Shown: positions 41,747 through 49,646 of the stretch, piece by piece | Numbering within the stretch: position 1 is the first letter of the stretch | Layout of the letters: each line of letters starts with the position of its first letter | Assembly: GCA_003615045.1 (NCBI GenBank) | Contig: ML014176.1 | Span: 30,603 to 94,602 of the forward strand | Reading direction: 5' to 3' | DNA: 64,000 bases | From: Caulochytrium protostelioides | Lineage: Eukaryota > Chytridiomycota > Caulochytriomycetes > Caulochytriales > Caulochytriaceae | Notes under the pieces: generated by a model | Databases searched by the model: none | The model's input: the letters and a program-made list of their open reading frames with translations, nothing else | What the model was told of the DNA's origin: nothing | Program-made: the position numbers and the translations under genes

Positions 41747-42330
41747 TCAGCACGAACGCCATATTCTCCTTGATGTCCCCCGGGGGGGACCCCCCAAGAC
41801 GACATATTCCGCATTCGTTTCTTCCGCCCGATACGCTTGCCGACCACGGACTGCAACCTTCTCGGTCTGCCCGTCATAGTCACTTGGCTTGCCCGGTCTA
41901 ACCAGCGATGCCAGGCAGCGCCGGATGTTCAGGGCCGCGTTGAGGTCGCGGTTCACGAACCTGCCGTTTTTGGCATCACACTACAGCAAACCTCGGTCCG
42001 CGGTCTCCTGGTGCCGGCGTGGACCTGGGCCAGGACCGCATGCGTCCGGGCATACACCCGGGTTGGGCGGACCCGGCTGACTGCCGTCGGCGCGGTCGGC
42101 GCGGGAGGGCGCCCGCCCCGGACGCGGTAGAGATCGGCACAATCGCCGGGTCCCGGGGTTTCACCTTGGTCAGGATGTCCTTCGTCTCGGCATGCACTTG
42201 GGTCCTCCGGACGTCGTCGAACTCGTCGACATGCACGGTCTCCCTCCTTCTCAGCCATGAGTCAATCGCCACGTTATGTTTTCCGTAATAGCTGTTGACG
42301 GCCTGCTGGGCCACCTGACCAGACATGATC
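41747..42330 (-). pseudogene. degenerate Fanzor/TnpB-type nuclease remnant (C-terminal part)
   Basis: On the minus strand, one frame reads CDAKNGRFVNRDLNAALNIRR around 41915-41985. N-R-D-x-N-A-A-x-N-I is the RuvC-III catalytic motif of TnpB and its eukaryotic Fanzor relatives, whose Asp completes the active site. About 200-300 bases upstream another frame reads RRRETVHVDEF, then RRTQVHAETKDILTKVKPRDP. This resembles the stretch before RuvC-III in Fanzors (an LRR...DEFRTS-like segment with a cysteine pair), here without the cysteines. The pieces are in different frames and a TAG precedes CDAKNG, so the copy is dead. I see no terminal inverted repeats or guide-RNA element. Fanzors are RNA-guided nucleases spread by transposons in fungi, protists and large viruses. 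Confidence 0.6.
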
Positions 42331-43237
42331 TAAGCGAGAGATCTGAATGAAACGGTGCCATACCGGCCACCAGCGGCTCTCGTCTTGTTTCTGCCATCAT
42401 CGTGATTAGAATGACACTGGCCCACGTGACATCGACCCATGGCGGTGACGGCCACCGATGAATCAGAAACGGCTGGTGCATCAGTGTGGGGGTACATCAG
42501 TGCGCGGTCGAACGATATCGCCGGTCCGTCGTCAGGGGCCCATGATCCAGCAAGCCGTGGTACCATGGACCAGCAATGTGTATTGAAAGAGGATGGGCAT
42601 AGCCAGACGTTCTTTTCAGTGTCGCGGTGATCATCGGCCATGACCCTGGATGCAAGAGATGCAAGAGATGTGCTGCCCCCGGCCGCCGCCGCCGCCCCCG
42701 CGGACGGACGGCATTAAAGCGGAGCGGGAACAGCTCCGACGTCCGTTGCCGGCGCCGCGCGGCGCCATCCCCTGCGGCGGCGCCGGGCTGGCAACCGCGT
42801 GGTGGGAGGGTGTGACGAGGCATGCCCGAGCGCAGCCGCGTGAGTCAGGGTCCTGCTGACGCAGGCGGCACCGGGCATCAACACAGGAAAGAGTGAAGCG
42901 CGCGCCTGTGAATGCGATTCTCGAGGCTCGATGGACGTCTTCCAGGCGTGGGCGGCTGACGACTCGAATCGGCGGACAGCGGCGACGACGAGCGGATGTC
43001 TGTGCGGCGACGACAAGGACCGTCGTCACCGCGTCAACCCCACCACGCCGACCATACCTGAACGACCGTCACCACCATCGCTTCGTGTTCGATTCGGTCG
43101 CTTGCCGCGTAATCGACCGGGTCCTCTTCCTCGCGTCATACCCACGCTCGACGACAACGAGGGGTGGTGTGGCAGACCGGCAAGTGGCCACCAAGGACAT
43201 CGCCGGCGTCACAGCGGATCGAACGGATTCCCCCACC
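42331..43237. other. gene-free interval
   Basis: 0.9 kb between the Fanzor-like remnant and the hydrolase gene. It may contain more decayed element sequence up to about 42640, but no motif is readable. The rest is presumably the hydrolase promoter and leader. Confidence 0.45.
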
Positions 43238-45694
43238 ATGGCGTCATGGCTGGTGGCGCAGGCTCGTGCTGCGATGCCCATAGCGATGCCCGTCGCGCTG
43301 CCATCCATACCGCTCCCTGCCGCGCTGCAGGTGCCGCTCTCGATGCTCGTGCTGCGGACGACGTCGGAGATGTGGCTGCTCGGCATCGCCGTCGCGCAGC
43401 TCCCGCTCTTTGCGCTGCTGCTGCTCATGGCACACGTGCGGATCCGTGCGGCCATGAACTGGGACAACCGCTTCTCGCGGCCGATCAACATCGCCGCCGT
43501 CCTCGTCACCGAGTACCCGCATCTCTTCCTGCTCGTCAAGATCGCGATCTACCTCGCGACGTACGATGTCATAGCGCAGCAGCCGGGCGCGCTCGCGTCG
43601 ATGCGGTATGGCGACATGGCCAGCATCCTCATGTTCTGGGAGCTCTGCGTCCAGGTCTACTTCAGCAAGTACGTGGTCGAAGAAGCGACGCGCAATCTCC
43701 GCCGCCACGACTCGACGAGCCCGCCCAAGCTAAACTCGCTCTCGTTCTGGCTGCGCCTCGCGAATCCGTTCTGGACGGCGCGCAACATCATTTGCCACCC
43801 CAACATCGGCTACCTCACGGATGCCGAGATCGAGGTCGTTGGCGCCGCGAATGCCCAGCGCTACAACGTGCTCGACGTGTACAACCACCACGGGTACCCC
43901 CGCAACTGCCCGATTTTGATCTACTTCCATGGCGGGCAGTTCCGTGACCACGCGACAAAGGGCCTGCGCAATCCCGCGCTGAGCTACATGGTGCAGAAGC
44001 GCTGGATTGTCGTGCTCGTCGAGTATCGCTCGTCCCAGGTAACGGGGTGGCCGGGGCCCCTCGTCGACGCGAAGCGCGCCATCCGATGGATCCGGACCCA
44101 TATCCACAAATTCGGCGGCGACGCGAGCTACATCGCCGTGGCGGGCTACTCGGTGGGTGCGACGCTCGCCTCGCTCTGCCACCTCACGGCCGCCGACCCC
44201 GCGTACCAGCCCGGCTTCGAGAGCGTTGATACGCGCGTCCAGTCGGTCATCCTGATGTCGCCCGTCCTCGACTTCGTGGACGCCCGCAGCCGCCACCTCA
44301 AGTTCTCGCTCGACCACTGGTTCCGGCGTCACATGACGCCCTCGAGCCGCGCGCTCGCCCCGCTCATGGCCCGCGCCGACGTGACGCCCACGCCCGTGAC
44401 GGAGTCGCCGCCGCCGAGCAAGATGCTTGATACGGTGGCAGCGAAGCCAGCGACCACGGCGGCGGCGACCGTGGCGTCGTCCAGCGAGACCCCGGCCGAG
44501 ACGCATGCCGACCGCGATGCACAGCGCGCCCGCGCCGCGCTGCAGCACCACCTGACGCTGACGGCCACGATCCCCGACTGCGCGCTGCCGCACGCCGCGT
44601 CCCCGACGCAGTGGCTCGCCCGCATGGAGCGCGAGCGCCGCAAGGGCGTCGTCCTCTCGCTCGCGCAGTCGACCGCCACGGCTCACGAGAGCCGCACCGC
44701 GCTGCAGGCCACGTCGGCCTCAACTCAGACCCCCGATTCCGGCGACGGCGTCGGCGGCCGCCACCACGATGGCGGCGGCGGCTCCGACGATGCGGCGGCG
44801 GCCGTCGACCGTGATACGGACGAGACGGCGGTGGCGGCCACCGACCCCTCGGAAGCATCGCCGTCCGCGGCGCCACGCCGCGGCGTGGTCTCCGCGCAGA
44901 AGCTGACGCGATCCAACGATCATCTCGATCTCGGCTCGCTCGACGCCCCGATGCCGCCCTCGCCCGACGGGCCGATCTCGGCGTACCCGGACTCGGCCAT
45001 CATGTCCGGTATGGCCGACGGCCTGCGTCCCACCCGTGGCGGCGGCGGCGGCGGCGGTGGCGGCGGCGCGGCCCTGGACAGCGTCGACGGCTCCCCCGAA
45101 ACGTTGCAGGCCACGACGCGTGGCGCCTCGCCGGAGCGGGCGCCTTGGCGCTCGCGGTCGCCGTCGCCGTCCGTGTCCCCGTCGGCGGCGGGGGATCAGC
45201 CGGAGGACACGCGGATGGGCACGGGCCTGAGCCCGACGGGAATCGACGGGCTGGAGGCCGCCGTGACACGGTCGTCGAGCTCGCTCAATGCGGACGTCCA
45301 GATCCAGCTCGCGCTGTCGACGACGTTCCAGCACGCGCTGTCGCCGCCCGAGCTGGTCTCGCACCTGGTGATCTGCGGCCGCGCCGACTTCCTAGCGCCC
45401 CTCAAGACGACGCGCGATTTTGTCCGTAGCTTGCGGGACATGACCAAGAAAGCCGCGGCCGCCCGCGACGACGTGCCCGAGAACCTCGCGGTGACGGTCA
45501 CGAGCATCGAGTTCCCGCAGGCACACCACATGTTTCCCGAGAGCGGCGGCCTCCGCGGGCACTACTCGGCCTACGCGATTGAACGCTTCCTCATCACGGA
45601 CATGATGCGCTTCCGCCGTCAGCGCGGCGAGGTCCTGGCCGCGGAGAACGACGCCGTCTTGCTGCCGGGCGAATGGCATCGCAAGCAAGAATAA
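43238..45694 (+). CDS. membrane-anchored alpha/beta hydrolase (HSL/esterase type) with long insertion
   Basis: 818 residues from the ATG at 43238 (CACCATGG context). Three N-terminal hydrophobic segments (LLGIAVAQLPLFALLLLMA, LFLLVKIAIYLATYDVI, SILMFWELCVQVYF) suggest an endomembrane protein. The hydrolase core follows: LIYFHGGQF (oxyanion-hole HGG), VVLVEYR, DAKRAIRWIRTHIHKFGGD and the nucleophile elbow GYSVG with S305. The fold then breaks: about 300 Ser/Pro/Gly-rich residues (about 385-685, with a Gly10 run) intervene before LVSHLVICGRADF (catalytic D717) and FPQAHHMF (H763 or H764). The full Ser-Asp-His triad is therefore present. The type is that of carboxylesterase and isoprenylcysteine-methylesterase-like enzymes; the substrate cannot be told. 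First of three same-strand genes. Confidence 0.82.
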   Translation: MASWLVAQARAAMPIAMPVALPSIPLPAALQVPLSMLVLRTTSEMWLLGIAVAQLPLFALLLLMAHVRIRAAMNWDNRFSRPINIAAVLVTEYPHLFLLVKIAIYLATYDVIAQQPGALASMRYGDMASILMFWELCVQVYFSKYVVEEATRNLRRHDSTSPPKLNSLSFWLRLANPFWTARNIICHPNIGYLTDAEIEVVGAANAQRYNVLDVYNHHGYPRNCPILIYFHGGQFRDHATKGLRNPALSYMVQKRWIVVLVEYRSSQVTGWPGPLVDAKRAIRWIRTHIHKFGGDASYIAVAGYSVGATLASLCHLTAADPAYQPGFESVDTRVQSVILMSPVLDFVDARSRHLKFSLDHWFRRHMTPSSRALAPLMARADVTPTPVTESPPPSKMLDTVAAKPATTAAATVASSSETPAETHADRDAQRARAALQHHLTLTATIPDCALPHAASPTQWLARMERERRKGVVLSLAQSTATAHESRTALQATSASTQTPDSGDGVGGRHHDGGGGSDDAAAAVDRDTDETAVAATDPSEASPSAAPRRGVVSAQKLTRSNDHLDLGSLDAPMPPSPDGPISAYPDSAIMSGMADGLRPTRGGGGGGGGGGAALDSVDGSPETLQATTRGASPERAPWRSRSPSPSVSPSAAGDQPEDTRMGTGLSPTGIDGLEAAVTRSSSSLNADVQIQLALSTTFQHALSPPELVSHLVICGRADFLAPLKTTRDFVRSLRDMTKKAAAARDDVPENLAVTVTSIEFPQAHHMFPESGGLRGHYSAYAIERFLITDMMRFRRQRGEVLAAENDAVLLPGEWHRKQE

Positions 45695-46190
45695 ATCAGT
45701 ACGTCGTCCGACCCGTTGCGCGGGCCCAAGTCACGTCCCGTTGGCAGGAGTGCCGGTGGCGCGTGGCGCAGCAGGGATTGGCGGGGGAGGCCAGGAAGGC
45801 CTACGAAGGAGGGGTCCCGGCGGGGTTCCGTGCGCGTCCGTCCCCGGCAGGGCTCTCTGACGGGGTGATAGTCGCCGGGGTCGTCGGCGTCGGCGGAGAT
45901 CATGGCCGAGTCGTGATCGCCCCATCACAGCATGAGGCATGAGGCCGCGGTGCTGGCACTTCCGCGCCACGTGGTGCGCGAAGGATCGGCCTGCGACGCG
46001 GCGAGGCTAAACTAAACATAAACTCCGCTCAACCCCGCGCGTCCCGCGATCCCCCGATCGGAGTGAACTGCACCAGCGGCCGATCCGCTCCCGAGCACGT
46101 GCTGCTGGGGCCTTGTTGGTCCGCGAGTCGCGTCGCGTCGCGCTGCCGTCGTTCTTCCGTCGTTGGTCGCTGCCGCGCGACGCCGTCGCC
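45695..46190. other. intergenic region between hydrolase and reductase genes
   Basis: 0.5 kb between tandem plus-strand genes. An AATAAA overlaps the hydrolase stop codon (45690-45695), too early to be its normal signal. Otherwise nothing. Confidence 0.5.
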
Positions 46191-47159
46191 ATGCGCGGAC
46201 TCGCCGTGTGCGGCGCATGGCGGCGTTCCGCTGCGACCCTCGACGTGAGCCCGCGGACGGCCCGCACGGCCCAGCCTCACGCTCGGCCCTGGGATCGCTG
46301 CCATGGATCGGTGGGGGGAACGGCGGCAACGCTGGCGACGACCGCGGCCGCGTTGACGGCGTCGACGGTACCAACTCCTTCGCTCCGTCCGATGGCCTCT
46401 CCGGCCGCCGTCGCCGTCGTGAGCGGCGCCACGGGCGCGATCGGCCGCGCCATCGCGGCGCGGCTGCTCGACCAGCACTACACCGTCCATCTGCTGTCGC
46501 GCCAGCCGTCGCGGCTGGACACGCTCCTTGCGTCCCTAGGCCAGCCCGGCCGCTGCGTCGCGCACGTGGTGGACCTCGCCGATCCGGAGTCGCTGACGGC
46601 GTTCTGCCGCCGCGGGATGCCGCCCCGCGTCGACGTACTCGTGCATGCTGCGGGCGTCGCCGGCGACGTCGTGTTTGCGCGTGGCGACGCGCGCCGCGCC
46701 GCCACCACGCTCGCCACCAACCTCGAGGCGGGCATGGCGCTCTCGCAGGCCGCCCTGCGGCGGATGCTCGGCCGCCGCGGCGCCGCCGCCGCGCCGGCCG
46801 GCGAGCCCGCGGCGGACGCCTCGATCGTGCACGTGGGGTCGGTGCTCGGCCGCCGCGGGCGCGCGGGCCAGGCCGTCTACAGCGCGAGCAAGGCCGGGCT
46901 CGAGGGGCTCACGCGCGGCCTCGCGGCCGAGTATGGCCCGCGCGGCATCCGCACGAACCTCGTCGCGCCCGGATGGATCGCGACGGCCATGACGGACGCG
47001 TACCCGGCGGACACGGTCGCCGAGATCCGGGCTCGCATCCCCTTGGGCCGGCTCGGTTCCCCAGACGAGGTCGCGGACGCCGTTATGTTCCTCGTCACGA
47101 ACCGATACATGAACGGGGCAACATTGACCCTCGACGGCGGCCTCGCTTCGTCGCTGTAG
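46191..47159 (+). CDS. short-chain dehydrogenase/reductase, FabG/OAR1-like, probably mitochondrial
   Basis: 322 residues from the first ATG (46191). Residues 1-67 are Arg/Ala/Thr-rich and nearly free of acidic residues, as in a mitochondrial presequence; an alternative start at M68 would give a cytosolic form. The Rossmann SDR fold has SGATGAIG (78-85) for NADP, VDVLVHAAG, the active-site S217 (VGSVLG), Y230 and K234 (YSASK), then RTNLVAPGWIATAM and NGATLTLDGG. The pattern is that of 3-oxoacyl-ACP reductases (bacterial FabG, fungal Oar1, human CBR4), which reduce 3-ketoacyl-ACP in mitochondrial type II fatty acid synthesis feeding lipoate. Other SDR substrates are possible. Tandem with the hydrolase gene upstream. 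Confidence 0.8.
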   Translation: MRGLAVCGAWRRSAATLDVSPRTARTAQPHARPWDRCHGSVGGTAATLATTAAALTASTVPTPSLRPMASPAAVAVVSGATGAIGRAIAARLLDQHYTVHLLSRQPSRLDTLLASLGQPGRCVAHVVDLADPESLTAFCRRGMPPRVDVLVHAAGVAGDVVFARGDARRAATTLATNLEAGMALSQAALRRMLGRRGAAAAPAGEPAADASIVHVGSVLGRRGRAGQAVYSASKAGLEGLTRGLAAEYGPRGIRTNLVAPGWIATAMTDAYPADTVAEIRARIPLGRLGSPDEVADAVMFLVTNRYMNGATLTLDGGLASSL

Positions 47160-47635
47160 TCCCTCTCTGGATGCCAATACATGCGTTCGGCGTGATCTTT
47201 GGATAAACTGGAATAATTGGAAAAACTGGGAAACCCCACTGAAAAAAAAAAGGCACTGGAAAAAAAGACAATCATCGTCATCGATCCCACGTCATGTCAT
47301 CCGTGGCGCCCATGCAGCCCCCTGACCGGCGTGGCCCATCACGTCCTGACCGCGGGAACCTCCATGCACCGGAAATATGTCGATGTCATGCACGCGCCGA
47401 TACGAAGCAGCAGGCGTCTGCACGCGTTCAGTCGCGTGGTCATGATGATCGTGTCGGCGGTCGAGCATTCTCGCATCGGCTACTCGCCTTGATCCCTGCT
47501 TTTTTTCATTTCGTCCATGCCGCACGCATCAATCTCTTTGGGACACCATCTCATCCTCTCTAGCTCGCTCTTGCCGATTTCCAGCCGATATCCTCCGTCC
47601 ACGCAATCACCCATTCACTTCTTCGCACATTCACG
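47160..47635. other. intergenic region
   Basis: 0.48 kb with an A-rich patch at 47240-47270 that may mark the end of the reductase transcript. No gene. Confidence 0.5.
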
Positions 47636-48139
47636 ATGGACCGCCTCGCCAGCTCCATGGGCAAGATGTTCGGCAGCAACGACAATGTCCAAGGCAACCA
47701 CAGCGACCCGTCGATGCAGGCACCCCCCGCTGGCGCGTCCGGATTCAGTAAGATGGACCTGCTGCAGAACTTCCTCAAACTTGACGCTGCCAAGGCTCAA
47801 AACCAGGTGCCTCTGGCCCAGCCGCAGGCGGCGCCGACGCCCGACTCGATGTCCACGAAGCTCATGTCGATGCTGAGCGGGTCGCAGACGCAGCAGGCGC
47901 AGCAGCACCCGGCGATGCAGCAGGGGTCAATCTTCGCGAATCTCTACAAAATTTCGAACAGCGGTGCTTCGACCAGAGAGAAGGACGATGCGCTGGACCG
48001 CGCGATCGACTTCTTCCAGGAGTACGTGCTGCGCGAGGGACCCCAGACGAACGAATCGACCGCCGAAAAGATTAAGGACCGGATGATCGCGCAGACGATC
48101 AAGAGCCAGTACAAGTCGATCTTTGGCAAGGAATACTGA
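47636..48139 (+). CDS. small conserved-looking fungal protein, unknown function
   Basis: 167 residues, less GC-biased in composition than its neighbours. The N-terminal half is Gln/Met/Ser-rich and probably disordered. The C-terminal 60 residues (TREKDDALDRAIDFFQEYVL, then NESTAEKIKDRMIAQTIKSQ, then YKSIFGKEY) form an amphipathic helical module. It has the D-K/R-A-(V/I)-D...Q-E...NES...K-D...YKS-x-x-GK-E layout that I recall from small uncharacterised fungal proteins, some reported as stress-associated. I know no biochemical function. No signal peptide or membrane segment. The Kozak context (ACGATGG) is good. Immediately downstream are two broken gene fragments. Confidence 0.72.
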   Translation: MDRLASSMGKMFGSNDNVQGNHSDPSMQAPPAGASGFSKMDLLQNFLKLDAAKAQNQVPLAQPQAAPTPDSMSTKLMSMLSGSQTQQAQQHPAMQQGSIFANLYKISNSGASTREKDDALDRAIDFFQEYVLREGPQTNESTAEKIKDRMIAQTIKSQYKSIFGKEY

Positions 48140-48235
48140 AAAACAAATCCTCTGACAGCCCATCACCTTTCATACTGATTCCAACCTTCATAGCTCAAAA
48201 ATGTTTTTCAGTCGCAATCATGGTCTTTTTCAAGA

Positions 48236-48514
48236 ATGATCTACCGGATTGGTGCGTGATTGGCGTGGCTCAGCCGCAGCTCGTTCTTCAATCGCAGCCT
48301 CGAGGCGCTCGTGGTGAACGAAATCAACGGCCTGACGCTCTCTGAGAACCGGTACGGGCTCATGATCGATGTAACGGGCGCCGCCATTCTGCAAACCTTC
48401 GGGTTCAATACGATGGCCTACTCGCAAGATGTCGCTGTCCTCGCAGGCATGTTCCTCGGCCTCGTGGTGATCGGCTACATGTAGCTCCGCGTCTTTGCCA
48501 TGGAGACGCGCTAA
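48236..48514 (+). pseudogene. ABCG-type transporter C-terminal fragment
   Basis: One frame reads LSRSSFFNRSLEALVVNEIN, then FGFNTMAYSQDVAVLAGMFL, then VVIGYM, a TAG stop, then LRVFAMETR and TAA. This is the closing extracellular loop and last membrane helix of ABCG (White/PDR half) transporters, where SFF..A-x-EALVVNE, then GF...YS-D...L and finally Y-x-x-LR-F are conserved. A TGA also falls just before the fragment's LAWLS. No ATP-binding cassette or earlier helix lies upstream, so only the last roughly 85 codons survive. Two in-frame stops and the missing body mark it as a pseudogene relic. Confidence 0.72.
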
Positions 48515-48831
48515 CATGGCGTAAGCCTCGTGAGTAGTGCCGGTCCTGTGACGCCGATGTCTTCGATGCCTCCTTTCGTCGTCCTGTTGCAGGCGCATCG
48601 GACGCCTGCCGCCAGCGCCATGCCGCGCCGCCGCACGCGCCGGATACCTCTTTCACATCATCCGAGGGTCGACATCGATAGGCGCCGACGATTGACTATC
48701 GTTCCTTTTTTTTTACGTCGCGCGTTGATCCCACATCGTCGAGGCGAGGACGGGGCCATGAGGGGGCCAGCGCAGCCTTGGTCCGAAGGAAGGAGAACGA
48801 CGCGTGGTTCGGACGGCCGCACGAGAAATAG

Positions 48832-49257
48832 GCGAACACCACATTGCCTTCGCCTGCTTTGGCGGGCACCTATGCCCGTGTCGATTTTGTGATCATCTAC
48901 GATGAACATGTGGTCGTTGTTGAGGTCGATGAGCATCAACTCGACGGCTATGACGTCGCCTGCGACGTGGCGCGGATGGCTAAGCTGTACGAGGCCTGGG
49001 TCCTTGAGGGCAACTCGCTGCCAGTGCGCTTTATTCGCTACAACCCGCACACGTTCAGCGTGGATGGACGGCCAGTTCAGGTAAAGAAGGCAGTACGTAA
49101 GGGGCATTTTCGACAAGCCATGCGAGAGGCTTGCTGAAGAGATGGAGACGGTCTGCAGATCCCGTACTTGTACTACGGCGTCGAGGACGGCCGGCTGGTG
49201 GTGCAGCAGGACCCTGGCTACACCCTCACCGACTGCTGCCAGGATCCAGTCGTATGA
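48832..49257 (+). pseudogene. fragment of EVDE-type restriction-endonuclease-like protein
   Basis: A single frame, closed upstream by TAG at 48829, reads YARVDFVIIYDEHVVVVEVD, then EHQLDGYDVACDVARMAKLY, then FIRYNPHTF. It reaches TGA at 49135 and continues in the same frame with LQIPYLYYGVEDGRLVVQQD to TGA at 49255. The D...VEVDE-x-Q...R-M...IR-NP series is that of PD-(D/E)XK-fold-like proteins I associate with algae, chytrids, oomycetes and large DNA viruses, often multi-copy and linked to mobile DNA. The usual His after EVDE-x-Q is Leu here. With a premature stop and no start or N-terminal region, this looks like a decayed copy. The family name is my recollection, not a search result. Confidence 0.5.
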
Positions 49258-49646
49258 GTTCGATGGACCGTGGGGTCCCGAGTGGACGACAACCCCGTGG
49301 CTTTCCTACTGACTGCCGGACCGGCCACGCCGACCCCGCCGGCCACGACCAAAACCACCGCGTCGGCGAAGCTGGCATCGGCGCATTCGCCGTCGCCGCC
49401 GTCCCCGGCACCATCGCCAAAGACGACCATGGCGTCAACGGCATGGCACCACGAGGTGGATGATCTCCTCGCCACCATGCAGACCTCCTTGGCCGACTTG
49501 CACCTTGGTCCTCGAGCGCTCGAGCGCTGAACCTCATACGACATCCAAGAACGGCGACTGGGTGGCGCCATTCAAATCAATAGACGCATTTGTATTTTTC
49601 GAGAAAAAAAAAAGCGGTGAGGTCCTGTTGCTGCTGTTGCTGTTGC
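49258..49646. other. convergent 3' interval after the nuclease-like fragment
   Basis: 0.39 kb. A frame at 49270-49530 (Thr/Pro/Ala-rich then HHEVDDLLATMQTSLADLHL) may be more decayed coding sequence but cannot be assigned. An A-rich run lies at 49600-49612. Confidence 0.45.

Noticed and set aside
45690..45695. AATAAA at the hydrolase stop codon
   Set aside because: It overlaps the stop codon itself, so cleavage there would leave almost no 3' UTR; judged a chance match.
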